Of a stretch of 64,000 nucleotides of DNA, positions 45,069 to 56,170 are shown in pieces (the first letter of the stretch is position 1; every line of letters starts with the position of its first letter). This stretch comes from Diospyros lotus (Eukaryota; Streptophyta; Magnoliopsida; Ericales; Ebenaceae), in assembly GCF_014633365.1 (NCBI RefSeq), contig NC_068350.1, positions 37,005,119 through 37,069,118 on the forward strand, in the 5' to 3' direction. The notes beneath the pieces are model-generated. The model did not search any database. It worked only from the letters and a program-made list of their open reading frames with translations, and had not been told where the DNA came from. The translations under genes and the position numbers were made by a program.

Positions 45069-45298
45069 AGCACTCCCATGACTTCCTTCACAATAGACTG
45101 GAACTCATCATCCGTATATTCACGAGTTGGGAAGGGTGCAAGCCTTATGTTTGAAGGGTTGAACTGTGTCCATGGCATCTCCAACTTGGAAGGTTCATCA
45201 AATGAAAGCCCAAAAGGTGACCCAGTATCTTCTGTGCCTAACTTGTTGACAGGTTGCTGAGAAGCATATATTATGAAAGAATCCACAACTTGTTGAAG
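45069..45298 (-). CDS. ABCA1: ABCA1 exon 6: end of first extracytosolic domain
   Basis: 230 nt after TTGCAG. It starts [14 protein letters not shown], includes a variable stretch near residues 20-40, then [20 protein letters not shown] leading into the second membrane helix. It closes at a GTATGA donor two bases into a leucine codon. The exon lies at the left end of the TE-laden intron 5. Confidence 0.96.
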
Positions 45299-45466
45299 CT
45301 GCAATAAGAATTAAAACAAACAAATAAATATGAGGTGGGGGGAAAAACAAACACCACAAATTCACAAAACTAAGGTGCAAGAGAATGTAAGTCTTCATAA
45401 TACAAGTTGTGAAAGCCCAGGAGTGATCAATGGGGAAGATCCAAATTTAAAAGAATAAAACTTGTC

Positions 45467-45616
45467 CATGCAGAGTAAGGAATGAGAAAATAAGGAAACT
45501 ATGAAATTCAATTGGAACAAATTGTCTTATGTAATTGTGTTCATGCAGAGTAAGGAATGAGAAAATAAGGAAACTATGAAATTCAATTGGAACAAATTGT
45601 CTTATGTAATTGTGTT
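45467..45616. repeat. 75-bp near-perfect tandem duplication
   Basis: Two adjacent copies of a 75-bp unit starting CATGCAGAGTAAGGAATGAG and ending GTAATTGTGTT, virtually identical, in intron 5 close to exon 6. The identity implies a recent duplication. Confidence 0.92.
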
Positions 45617-48002
45617 TATAGCCTTTTACAAGATATTCAGGTCAATAATGTGTGTAATATTATCAATTTTGGGACCTGGCCCTATTTATCAGGTTATGGG
45701 ATAAACATTGATGTTTTGGATACTATATTCTAGATGGTCAAATTTCTTTTATTTTTTTTTATCAAATGTAAATATGTATAAAAATCAAAATGTACAATAT
45801 ACACTGGGTATACCTAGGATGACAGAGGCAACAAAACTAAAGCCCCTGAAGAAGAGTCTCATACTGGATCAAAACATGGGGATACAAAGAAAACATAACT
45901 TTATATAAAAAGGTTTTAATCCTATATGAAATACTCTCACTACAAGGCTTTACATTCTCAAAAATGCTCTGATTTCTAGCAACCCAAATGTGGTAGACCG
46001 TGGCCACCAAAGCCATCCTTTTAACCCGACTCTGCCAAGAAGACCCTCTGGTTTGCCTCTAAATACACTTTAATGCCCTTGACAGTGTTGACATTGTGCG
46101 GGAAAGGCCTAGCCAAGCCCTGGTCAAATTTCTTAATTTCATAAATCTGTATTCACAGTAGGAGTAGAACTAAAACTGGTAGCCTACATGATGTAGAACA
46201 GATCTCGTATTATGAAAATACAGACTGATCAGAGGCTTATTTAGAGTTGGAAGGCTAGGGAAATTTCTAGAAAAGGCTGGGGTTTAGATACATAATGGGT
46301 TGGTGAGCAATCTAGAGGTAAAATATGGCTATAAAGATGAAATTTTGGGGTTGGAAACAGGTCAGGAAGTAGGGTTACGAAAATAAGAATCTGAAATTGA
46401 AAGATTAGGAAAGAGACAAATATCTTCTAGGCATCACACCTAGGGTTAGAATTGCATCACACCATTCAAAAAAAAAACACATATCTTAAAGAAAACTGCA
46501 GTAATTGTTCCATTCACCAATGAAAAAGGAGATGCTACAATGGTATTTTTAGTTAAGAGTTCTAGTAATCCCATTCATACTAGGGGTAGGAAAACTAAAC
46601 AAAAACTGAAATTACTAATAGTAAAAGTACGAAAAACCCATAAATAAAACCTACAGAATTGATTTTTTGAGTTAATAAAAGACTTTAGGGAACAGCATAC
46701 AGAATGACAAAAATACCCTAATGCATAAAACATAAAAACTAAATCCAACAAAGCTTCTGGGAGAAGCTCTTCTTCATCCAAAACATCCCAAATCAATGCT
46801 TGGGCCTTAGAACCAGTTTTAAGACATCCTCCTTAACCATGCCTATAGCAATTCTTCTGTTTTGTGTGTTTAGTTATTAACTACCAACTCATCTAAAGGC
46901 TTAAGCTCAATGATAGAGGGTTAACTCTCATTTATATTATCATTTTTATTCTCAACATGCCCACTAACATATGGCCAGACTTCACTACATAATTGGTCCA
47001 AACACATACAACAATTTAAATATTGGGTTAGCAGTGAGGTTAGGACATTTGTCTACCAGATACCATGTTAAATTGTTAACTACCATCTCATCTAAAAGAT
47101 TAAGATTATAGATGGAGGATTAACTTTATTATTTATATTATTATTTTTATTCTCACCACTATAGAATTGATTTTTAGGAAATTATGAAAACCTTTGGGGT
47201 TTCATGTGATGCTTTATGCATTCTTTCTTTTCCTAAGCAACACTAGGCGACAATTCCTAGTCTTCTCTATTTCTAGTCTTCCAAGATATCACTGTTCTCA
47301 GGTAAGAGTTCATATTCTTAAAGATACTCTTTTTCAGCCCCAAAAGCATACTTGATCACTTCCAAGCCAACCCTAACTCTTCCTGTACCTATTAGGCATT
47401 AACGTGAAACACTAAAATCTAAGATAATTGTTGATCCAAAACTTCCAATAAAACTATTCCAACAAGTCTATAACTTCCAACTTCTAGAAGTCAAAGTCCA
47501 TCTAGAAACCCTAGAAGTTTGCTTGCTTTAACACTAAGCCTAGCAAATTTCTGCTGCCAAAACCAACCACAAAATCCACTTGTAGGCAGTCCAGAGCCTA
47601 GTTTCCTTCTCTGTACAATTTCTCAACCAGTACCAGAGCAACCTTATGGCCACATCTGTTAGCAGTATGGGATTAAATCAGGATAACTATAAACCCCATT
47701 AAACCAGATTTGGGACCCAAAGCCTAGGACATAAATCCCTTTGAAGCTGCCCAGTAATGATTGGTACTGACATTCAAAAGATCCAGCATCTGTTAGCAGT
47801 ATGGGTTTGCTGAGTGACAACAGCACAGGGAGTTCACATTGGTATACAGGAACCAGAAAAGCATGGCTAGAAAAGTTAGTATGTAGGTTACCCAGAAAGC
47901 ATATGCTAGTTATAAAGATATCCTTTTGCTAACCTTTGGAGACACGTTCATTCAGGTAATCACTAATCAGTGTTCTGTAATCCTATCAATGTGGTACAGT
48001 AG
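45617..48002. other. Intron 5 segment, mostly unassigned
   Basis: No coding recognised. It contains two related repeats at about 46870-46965 and 47040-47160 (see 2590-2690), and two short copies of ATCTGTTAGCAGTATGGG near 47655 and 47789. Confidence 0.45.
46870..47160. repeat. Two diverged copies of a small dispersed repeat
   Basis: Both copies read TTAACTACCA-CTCATCTAAA, a hinge, GTTAACT/ATTAACT, then TTATATTAT(C/T)ATTTTTATT; the same family as 2590-2690. The long perfect palindrome of that copy is degraded here. Confidence 0.5.
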
Positions 48003-48340
48003 TGTCAGATTCCAATTCTGACAGGCGATAATTCCTCTTAACCGGAGAGGAATTTAGAGATATTTATAAAGAACCAAAAAGAATCAGAGGGAGAGAGAGA
48101 GAGAACTGGCGGGAGAGAGAGAATGAATGTATTGATAATTCTCTAGATGATTTGGGAGGGTGGCACTAGAGCTATATATACTACTGCTCACTCTTAGGCG
48201 CCAAAGGCCACTTGCCTCATTTACAAAAGTTTGAAATCAACCTGCCTAACTAACTAACCAACATTCCCACTTTATTCTACAATCAACTAACAATCGCTAA
48301 TTACAATTGAGCCCCCCTTATTTCAATCATTCATGTGACA
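48003..48340 (-). repeat. 3' LTR of the gypsy element
   Basis: 338 bp, TGTCAGATTCC to CATTCATGTGACA on the plus strand, with AG-rich runs and GAGCTATATATAC. It is about 30 bp longer than the other copy because of extra AG repeats and a duplicated GGAGAGGAATTT. Confidence 0.92.
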
Positions 48341-49543
48341 ACTAACCTCTCCTTCAACAACTTCTTGTCCTCAAGAAGTTCACAGTAGGCCAACCACCTT
48401 TGGAAACTGATTAAGTTGGGAAGGTACTCCCAAGTGTTATTCTCCGAATGGAGATTGGACCACCAGACCAGGGCTTGCATCAACGGAGCCCTATGTCGAT
48501 GTATGATCTGCCTACCCACAATAGCCACAGGCTTCGGATCCTCTGTAGGATTGATTAGGAGGGTTGGTAGGGTCGTGCTGGCTACATAAGCCCCCGTAGA
48601 CTTTTTCAGTAGAGAGACATGGAACACGGGATGTACTTGGGACTCCGAGGGTAGCTGCAGTTTGTATGCTACCTTGCCTATCCTTGCTACAATAGGATAA
48701 GGGCCAAAGTATTTTGAACTCAATTTGGAGCGCTGACCTGGAGCCAAGGTCTGCATGTGGGCCTTTTTGAACTTTAGATAGACCATATCTCCTACTTCAA
48801 ACTCTCGGTCAATCCTCTTTCGATTAACAAATTGCTTTGTGCGATTCTGAGCATTGGTCAATTCCTTCTGCAACATCCGCAGCACTTGTTGCCTTTGCTG
48901 CAAATAGGATTACATTGTCTCCACTGTTACTTCCCCTGCTATTGCCGGCAGTAGAGGAGGTTTATACCCATATAAGGCCTTGAATGAGGTCATCTTGATG
49001 GCACTGTGGTGGCAAGAATTGTACCACCACTGGGCTAAGGATAGCCAGTGATGCCATCCCTTAGACTGTAGGAAACATAGGCATCTCAAGTACTTTTCTA
49101 GACATTGGTTCACCCGTTCAGTCTGGCCATCTGATTCTGGGTGATATGCTGAGGTCATATGTAACTTAGCTCCCAAACTCTTGAACAGCTCTTTCTAGAA
49201 AAGGCTGGTAAAGATTTTGTCCCTATCTAAGACTATGGATTGGGGAATGCCATGTAGTTGCACCACTCTATGAGGAAGAGGTGGGCCACCTCCTGAGCTG
49301 TGAAAGGGTGAGTTAGGCCAATGAAATGGGAAAATTTAGTGAATCTGTCAACTACCACTAATATGCAATCCCAGCCTTCGGACTTTGGTAATCCCTCCAC
49401 AAAGTCCATGGAAATATTAGTCCATGTTTGGGTGGGAATGGGAAGTGATTGGAGTAGCCAGGTTTGGCTATTGTTTCGTTCTTACACCTCCTGCATGTAT
49501 CACATTTCAACACAAACTCCATTAGCTTAGGCCAGAAGAACAT
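48331..49543 (-). pseudogene. gypsy integrase with chromodomain-like end
   Basis: From right to left: the zinc region CDTCRRCKNETIAKPG, then the core with HMTSAYHPESDGQTERVNQC and NSCHHSAIKMTSFKALYGYK. After a stop near 48907 come VNRKRIDREFEVGDMVYLKF, YFGPYPIVARIGKVAYKLQL, HPVFHVSLLKK and ALVWWSNLHSENNTWEYLPN, a chromodomain-like module that in related elements directs insertion. The 190-codon end piece is still open and terminates ERLVVT at the LTR. Confidence 0.9.
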
Positions 49544-49548
49544 CTGTC

Positions 49549-51168
49549 TTACCCTCTCATAAGTACCCTGAACTCCGAAATGGCCTCCAAGTGGAAAGCC
49601 ATGCAGTCCAAAATCTTGCCTTTTAACTCCTCATGATCTCCCATTACCAGCTTTCCTTGATATCTCAGTACCCCATTCTTTAGGGTGAACCTAGGTCTTG
49701 AGGTGGGGTTTAAGGTAAGTTGCTCCATTATTCCCTTAGCCCATGCATCCCGTGCATAGCTATCACTAAACTCCTGATACCAGTCAAGAACAACTGCTGT
49801 GATGGAGGTCACTACTACTTCTTCAGTACATCTGGACAGTGCATCCGCTGCCTTGTTCTCCTTTCCCTTTCGGTATTGGATAATGTAGTTAATCTTGCCA
49901 TCCCCTTTTTTTTTCAGATGCATGTGTAGCCTCTGTCGTAAGAGAAATTTGAGGCTCTCATGATCTATTTTGATGATGAATTGTCCACCCTCCAAGTAGT
50001 GACGCCATTTATCAACTGCAATTAATACCGCCATCAGCTCCTTGTCATAGACACTAAGCCCTTGATGCCTAGGGCAGGGCTCAAAGCTTGGCTAATAAAA
50101 GCTAGGGGGTCTCGCCTCCTGGGATAGCATTGCTCCTATCCCAGTGTTGCTAGCGTCAATCTCCAGAGTGAAAGGCTTTGAGAAGTCAGGGAGCCCCAGG
50201 GTAGGGGCTTCACTCATTGCCTTCTTGAGCCTCCCAAACGCCTCTTTTGCCTCTTTTGCTTTCTCATCCCACTGGAACCCTTCCTTCTTCAGCAAATTGG
50301 TGAGGGGCATGTTGATTGCTCCATAATCCCTTACAAACCTCCTGTAGTAGCCTGTGAGGCCCAAGAACCCTCTCAGTGCCTTTATCGATGTAAGCCTTGG
50401 CCATGATAACATTGCAGCTATTTTTTTGGAATCAATGCTAACTCCTGCACTAGATATGACATATCCCAAATATTCTACCCTTGGCTGGGCAAAAGAACAC
50501 TTAGACTTTTTAATAAAGAGTTGATTGAATCTCAGGACCTCAAGGGAAGTTTTTAGAAGGTTTAGGTGTTGTGAGAATGAAGGGTTGTAAATGAGAATAT
50601 CATCAAAAAACACTAACACAAATTTATGGAGGTAGGGTTCAAATATGTGATTCATTAAGGCCTAGAATGTAGCCGGAGCATTGGTTAAGCCGAAGGGCAT
50701 TATCAAAAATTTGTAATGTCCTTGATGAGCAGAGAAGGTAGAGAAGGTTGTTTTAGAGATATCATCAGGGTTCATCTAAATCTGATGATACCCTGATCTT
50801 AGGTCCAATTTAGCGAATACCTTAGCATGTTTGAGCTCATCAAGGTGGTCTTCGATTATAGGAATAGGGAATTTATTTTTTATAGTTTAGGAATTGAGCT
50901 AGCGGTAATCTATGCAAAAGCACCAGCTCCCCTCTTTTTTCTTGACTAATAGTATGGGTAAGGAATAGGGACTTTGACTTGGCCGAACAACTAATCTTGC
51001 CAACATATCTTTAATCAAGTTCTCGATCTCTGCTTTCTGTTTAGGGGGATATCTATAGGCTCGGATATTGATAGGTTCGGTGTTTGGTTTTAGAACAATG
51101 GAATAGTTAAAATGTCTGTAAGATGACAGTGATTGGGGTTCATCAAAAAGGTCCTTAAATTCAAGCAA
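49549..51168 (-). pseudogene. gypsy reverse transcriptase and RNase H
   Basis: RT begins HFNYSIVLKPNTEPINIRAY and YRYPPKQKAEIENLIKDMLA, breaks at a TAG near 50890, and resumes at about 50655 with VFFDDILIYNPSFSQHLNLL (FFDD active site). RNase H follows: LEIDASNTGIGAMLSQEA, IIKIDHESLKFLLRQR and RKGKENKAADALSR. Several stops and a frameshift near 50040. Confidence 0.9.
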
Positions 51169-51456
51169 TAGTTTATTAAGGGAGTCTACTTCGTGTACCT
51201 ACCATTGTTGTGGTTGGGTAGTATTCTCCGCTTCTACCTGCTCTATATCCCCTTCTCCATGTTCCACTGCCTTAATTGAAAACAGTTGGGCCACCTAAGT
51301 CCATTTGGACTTTAAGACCTTCTGTAACTTCCTCCTGACGATCATCTTGCAAACTCCTGTTTTAGGGCTCCCTATAAGGGTCATTCTCCTACCATCCTTT
51401 TCAAATGTAACTTCCATTGTATTGAAGTCAAAGCTAATAGGGCCCACACCCTTCAT

Positions 51457-51834
51457 CTAGTCCACTCCTAGAACTATATCATAACCCCCTAACTTTAGCA
51501 ATCTTAGGTCAACTTCAAATGGCTCCCCATGCATCTCCCAACAGAACCCTTCACACGCAGATTGGCACATCACCTTATTGTTGTTGGCTACCGTTACTGA
51601 CAGGGGGTGAGTCCCTGTCAATTCACACTTTAACCTCTTGGACGTTCCCTCATCAATGAAGCTATGAGTGCTTCCACTACCTATTAAGACCATTAGCAGG
51701 TGGTCCTTGCATTTCCCTTCCACTCGTATGATTTTGCTATTAGCAAGTCCTCGGAGGGCATGGAGGGATATCTCTACGCTTTCTTCCCCCTCTTCACTAC
51801 CTTGGGGAAGCATTCCTTCCTCTTGTTCCTCCAT
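51457..51834 (-). pseudogene. gypsy aspartic protease, catalytic Asp lost
   Basis: 125 codons open: SLHALRGLANSKIIRVEGK then LLMVLIGSGSTHSFIDEGTS and LGGYDIVLGVD. The family active site is DSGST; here the aspartate codon GAT is GGT, giving GSGST, so the protease would be inactive. Just upstream (to about 51900) is the zinc knuckle CFRCRDWYAPGH-C, with a TAG before the last cysteine. Confidence 0.85.
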
Positions 51835-51849
51835 CTCTTCATCTTTTTC

Positions 51850-52765
51850 TAATACTATGAGTTGCCTTCTACACTAATGTCCGGGGGCATACCAATCCCT
51901 ACAACGGAAGCAAAATCCTACTCTCCCCCTTTATTCCGCAAACCTTCCACTATTTAAGGGCATAGGGGTTAAGGCAGAGGATTGTCCCCGCCTGTGTTCC
52001 CTTGGATCATCTTACTTCCTTCTCTCCCTACCCCTCTGCTTCCCATCGAAGCCATTCCCACATTTAGGGCCCTCATTTGCCCTCTCTATTTCCTCATCAA
52101 TGCCTCCACCGTTAACTCCTGCAGCCTTGCACACTCCGCGGCTTGCTTAACCGTTCTAGGCTACTGCATTTTGACAGCAGGCCTCAATTCTTCGCCTAAC
52201 CCACTCACAAAACTGGATACAAAATATCCCTCGATCAGGTGGGGGTATAGAATGAGCATGAGGGACTTAAGCTCCTAAAATTTCAATTGGTACGCCTGCA
52301 CCGTTCCTTCCTGTCAAAGCTTGTTGAACTCCTCAACCATGTCCAACATATTTTAGTCCCCGAACCTCTCGCAGAGGTCCTCCACAAATTCCGCCCACCA
52401 ACAGCCTTCTTTAGTCCCAATCCACCCTTGAAACCATGCATCCCCTGCATCGTTCAGGTAAGCAGCTACAAGAGTTACACACTGCTGCAACACCCCATAA
52501 AAACTGAACATCCTTCCACACCTACGCACCCACCACCTCGGGGTTGTCCCATCAAACATTGGTATTTTCATCGTTCCATGGTGCCTTCAATCCTTCTTTC
52601 CACCACTACCTCTTCCATGGTGCCTTCAATCCTTCTTTCCACCACTGCCTCCATGGAGGATTCCAGACCACCCATATGTATCTGCATATCGGACATTGCA
52701 ACAGTGACTTACTGCAATTGAGCTTCCATTTGCTTCATACGCGTGCTGTCGGCCATGGTGAATTC
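51850..52765 (-). pseudogene. gypsy gag, decayed
   Basis: Starts MADSTRMKQMEAQLQ at 52756 and soon meets a stop. Continues in other frames with MKIPMFDGTTPRWWVRRCGR, AAYLNDAGDAWFQGWIG and the zinc knuckle near 51890. A duplicated 28-30 bp unit (TGGTGCCTTCAATCCTTCTT) lies at 52578-52640. Confidence 0.8.
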
Positions 52766-52788
52766 CAATGAGATCGCGGCCCGAAATT

Positions 52789-52801
52789 TGCTCTGATACC
52801 A
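52789..52801 (-). promoter_or_regulatory. Primer-binding site (initiator tRNA-Met)
   Basis: TGCTCTGATACCA reads TGGTATCAGAGCA on the minus strand, three bases inside the 5' LTR end. Confidence 0.9.
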
Positions 52802-52804
52802 TAA

Positions 52805-53112
52805 TGTTAGATTCCGATTTTGATGGGCGATAACTCCTCTTAATTTAGAGATATTTAGAAAGAACCAAAAAGAACCGGAGGGAGAGAGAGAATGAATGTG
52901 TTGATAATTCTCTAGATGATTTGGGAGGGTGGCATTAGAGCTATATATACTGCTCCCGCTCACCCTTAGGCGCCAAAGGCCACTTGCCTCATTTACAAAA
53001 GTTTGAAATCGACCTGCCCAACTAACTAACCAACATTCCCGCTTTATTCTACAATCAACTAACAATCGCTAATTATAATTGAGCCCCCCTTATTTCAATC
53101 ATTCCCGTGACA
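52805..53112 (-). repeat. 5' LTR of the gypsy element
   Basis: 308 bp, TGTTAGATTCCGATT to ATTCCCGTGACA on the plus strand; shares GGCGCCAAAGGCCACTTGCC and the AG-rich block with the other copy. Confidence 0.92.
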
Positions 53113-53134
53113 AGTAGGACAAGAGAAGGTTAGT

Positions 53135-53312
53135 TTAAAAGGGCATTTCCAATGCATGAGGCCCTTGCTTTGCTAGGGTCGCCAAGGTCAGAGGAAGGTT
53201 ATATTTGTACACATCCTTCCCCTTGCTTTTTTGCAAAGAAATTGTGTCCGCAACTCAAACCCATAACCTTCCATTACCAAGGAGCAACCTTACTATTGCT
53301 ACCAGGGATGAG
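53135..53312 (-). mobile_element. tRNA-derived SINE (Au-like), minus strand
   Basis: On the minus strand it reads GGTAGCAATAGTAAGGTTGC, TTATGGGTTTGAGTTGCGG (B-box region), TTTCTTTGCAAAAAAGCAAG, GATGTGTACAAATATAACC and GGGCCTCATGCATTGGAAAT before CCCTTTT. Same family and order as 37566-37745, opposite strand. Intron 5. Confidence 0.78.
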
Positions 53313-53759
53313 GTTTGTCTAAAGGTAATAATTCACCAAAGAGCTTGAAAATAAGATGTTACCAAACCTCATGAATAAGCAGGATGCCCATGATAAGCAG
53401 CCATCGAATGGCCTTAATTCATCTCTTCACAAAAGATAAAGAGCTTTCATTAACAACATATAGAGGTCCATTATCCCAAGATTTAAGTCAAAGGTCAAAA
53501 GGGTCAAACATGTAACAAGCACAATGTGAAGGATGTTGGCCTATCAAGAAATCCTTTACATAAAGAAGTCTAGAGATGAAGAGGCCACATATATTATGTG
53601 TATCTAAGAAGAGGGAGATTAAAAAGATGTTTGATAAATTGAATCAGCCTTGGATTTGATCTGTTGACACACTGTTCACAAAACATTTCAGGTTGTCATC
53701 ACAGTAATGCTGCAGGCCTAGCAGGACTTTTTCTTTCCCACCCGCCAACCCCCCTCTCC

Positions 53760-53990
53760 CCCCCAAAAAAAAAAAAAAATCTATACAATGAGAACTACAG
53801 TGCCATTTTTATTGCTAGTAATAAGATACTTTAAAGTAAACAAATATGTAAATATCCAGTCATTTTATAAACCAGAAAAAATGAAATCTTTCTTGACAAA
53901 AAAAAAAAAAAATCCACTCTACCACTTAATCATCTCTTCAGCTCCATAGCTTGCCTAACAAAATCACAAATCCTACAAAAAAAAAAAAAA
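53760..53990. repeat. Homopolymer A tracts
   Basis: Three runs of 13 to 17 A (near 53767, 53899 and 53976). The last is the tail side of the SINE at 53979-54268. Confidence 0.85.
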
Positions 53991-54268
53991 AATTATCGTG
54001 GGGAATCGAGGGGTCCCCAGCACACAATGGCCTTTGGCCAAGACCGTCACGCCCTCCCTATAATGCCCCGGCCCCGCCCCGTACAAGCACACAGGCAGAG
54101 TGGGTAAGACTGGGTCGGAAACCGGGCAAAACCCAGGCCCTAGCCCCCCGGATAGACGCAGATAATGCACATAGCCACAAGGATCCAAAGACTCGAACAC
54201 GCAACCTGGTGGTAACCAAGATCCCGAATGTGCGTGGTTGGACCATCTACGCTACCCCGAGGGGTTAG
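53979..54268 (-). mobile_element. GC-rich tRNA-derived SINE with 9-bp target duplication
   Basis: Exact 9-bp duplications ATCCTACAA at 53970-53978 and 54269-54277 fix the edges. On the minus strand, TAGCGTAGATGG (54243-54254) fits the RNA polymerase III A box and GTGTTCGAGTCT (54189-54200) fits the B box, about 42 bp apart as in a tRNA. A GC-rich body (GGGGCGGGGCCGGGGC) and a 3' homopolymer T tail follow. This structure defines a SINE; it is distinct from the Au-like copies. Confidence 0.85.
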
Positions 54269-54277
54269 ATCCTACAA

Positions 54278-55464
54278 TTTTTTACCCTTCACAAAATCTG
54301 GGTTTGTAATCCAGGTCACTAACTAAGAGTATGGAAATAGCCATGGTAGACATTTACACGCCAAAACTTCGCCAGTCCAAGAAATTAATATTTGGGCTTT
54401 TGCCTTCACTATAAGATGCAAAACTTCTCCTAATGAGTTCATTGTCTATCAAGAACTGGAGCCTTCTCCATTAGCCCCATCTACAATGCCCTTGATGATG
54501 TCACGCTTGTGTTGAAAGGCATTGTGGGCATTGTGTGTACGGGAAGCCCTCCCAAGGTGGACTTTCCTGTTTGGACAGGTTGAGCCTGGGTCTATCTCTA
54601 CGTGTATTAATCTAAAAAGGGGCAGATGGTGCAACTGTCCCAGCATATCCAAAATCTGCTTTTATTTTTTTTTTTTGTTCAATGGGTTATATTCAACTGC
54701 AATGATGAATCTTTTTTGTGCCTGAGCCTAGGCTTTGTAAGCCATCACCTAGATGACCACTTCTTTTGTGGCATGCAGCAGATTTGCCAAGAGGATAATA
54801 GCAAAGCCTTTGAAAATAAAGAGTGACACTCATTGCCTTAAGATAATTATTCTTGTTATGCAGCACATTTGCCAAGAGGACAATGGTAAAACCTTTGAAA
54901 CAAAGAGTGACGCTCATTGTCTTAAGATAATTACTTTTATGTTTCCATTTGCTATTTTTTCTTTATTTATTTTTGCAACTGGGTGAGGATATTTTCTTCT
55001 CCTTAGATTCTTCATGCATTCCTGAATGATATCTCATTATATGTAGTCTTATAGGTTTTCCTTTTGCTCCCTTTCATAGAGTTTTCCCCCTTTTCGTTGT
55101 CTTTCCTTTACAACCCCTGATACATATATAAAGGAAAGAAAAAGATAAGACAATTTCTCCCACACTCTGAATGTGGCATATAAGGGGTACCATCTCTAGC
55201 AAAGATCATAGGCATAAAAGATTCAATCATATCATCAACTTTTCAAGTCTTAATTAACATGACTGCAATATCAGTACTTCAAGAATGTCCATGGAATAAT
55301 GGTAAAAAGTTTTTCTATTGCAACTAGAAACCACAAGTTAGCATTCAAACCAAAGAATAGCTCCATATTCTCTGCTTGCAGGATAACGACACATACATTT
55401 AACCCTCCACATATTCCACAATAATGGAAGCATTGCAACAGTAGGCTTCTTTTCTATAGTATAA
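54278..55464. other. Intron 5 segment with an 85-bp tandem duplication
   Basis: 54770-54945 holds two copies, about 85 bp apart, of a unit with GCAG-CA-ATTTGCCAAGAGGA, AAAGAGTGAC-CTCATTG and TTAAGATAATTA. The rest is unassigned intron. Confidence 0.6.
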
Positions 55465-55588
55465 TGTCACAACCCTAGGATTTGATTAAGGTTAGAAAGG
55501 GAAGTGAGAAGAGTTCATGGGGAGAGAGAGCAGAATTCAGAGGGAGAGATTGAATAGAATTAGGGAGAGAAGAGATGGAACAGTGGAG

Positions 55589-55626
<38 letters not shown>

Positions 55627-55850
55627 GGGGGAGGGAAAGAGAGAGAAATTGTAGAGAGAGAATTAGAATTCATTCAATTCAATTCAAGCATCCCTTCTCT
55701 ACATACTATAGCCTATTTATAGGCTATACAACTAAAAGAAACATCTAGAATAACAGCCCATGTGCTGTAACAAAATAACAGAAATAGCTCCTAACAAACT
55801 AAAGTAACTAATTACATTATTGCCCTTCTAATTACCTTTGGGTCGTGACA
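55465..55850 (-). repeat. 3' LTR of the non-autonomous element
   Basis: 386 bp with a (AG)n run at 55592-55622 and the perfect inverted repeat TATAGCCTA-TTTA-TAGGCTATA around 55706-55728, which overlaps the minus-strand TATA box. Confidence 0.92.
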
Positions 55851-56000
55851 ATCCCCTCCCTGAAAGGTTTCTTGTCCCTAAGAAACTTATTATGTTGAGC
55901 CATTCTTATTCATCCAATTCTCGCATTCTCTATCTAATTTTTCTTGCTTTCTTGTCCCCAAGAACTTGCAGCAACTATTCATTGCATTTCATCCAATACC

Positions 56001-56170
56001 CGCTTTCTCAATCCGTTTCATTCTTCTTTCTTGCTTGCGCCTTTTAGCCCTCTTCTTCTTCATTCTTAGGTTTTCAAGATGCCTCCGCTTTCTCAATCCA
56101 TTTCATTCTTCTTTCTTGCTTGCGCCTTTTAGCCCTCTTCTTCTTCATTCTTAGGTTTTCAAGATCCATC
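56001..56170. repeat. 85-bp tandem duplication near the element's 3' end
   Basis: Two almost identical copies, period 85, of a unit with CGCTTTCTCAATCC, CTTGCTTGCGCCTTTTAGCC and TTAGGTTTTCAAGAT. Read on the minus strand each unit encodes a lysine/arginine-rich peptide (LRMKKKRAKRRKQERR) if in frame. Confidence 0.9.

Larger units (their letters stand above)
48003..53112 (-). mobile_element. Ty3/gypsy (chromovirus-like) LTR retrotransposon, dead
   Basis: LTRs at 52805-53112 (5') and 48003-48340 (3') are flanked by perfect 5-bp duplications AGTAG at 47998-48002 and 53113-53117. Minus-strand order is gag, protease, RT, RNase H, integrase, the gypsy order, ending in a chromodomain-like segment. 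The primer site is TGGTATCAGAGCA. Stops and lost catalytic residues make it inactive. It is in the same sense as ABCA1, in intron 5. Confidence 0.95.

Noticed and set aside
52287..52721. A 144-codon plus-strand ORF
   Set aside because: It is the reverse complement of the gypsy gag, including its duplicated unit; proline/serine-rich composition comes from the opposite strand.
54189..54254. A tRNA gene on the minus strand
   Set aside because: A and B boxes are present but no cloverleaf can be completed; flanking 9-bp duplications and a T-rich tail show a SINE.
53951..54268. A 105-codon plus-strand ORF rich in Pro/Arg
   Set aside because: It is the antisense reading of the GC-rich SINE.
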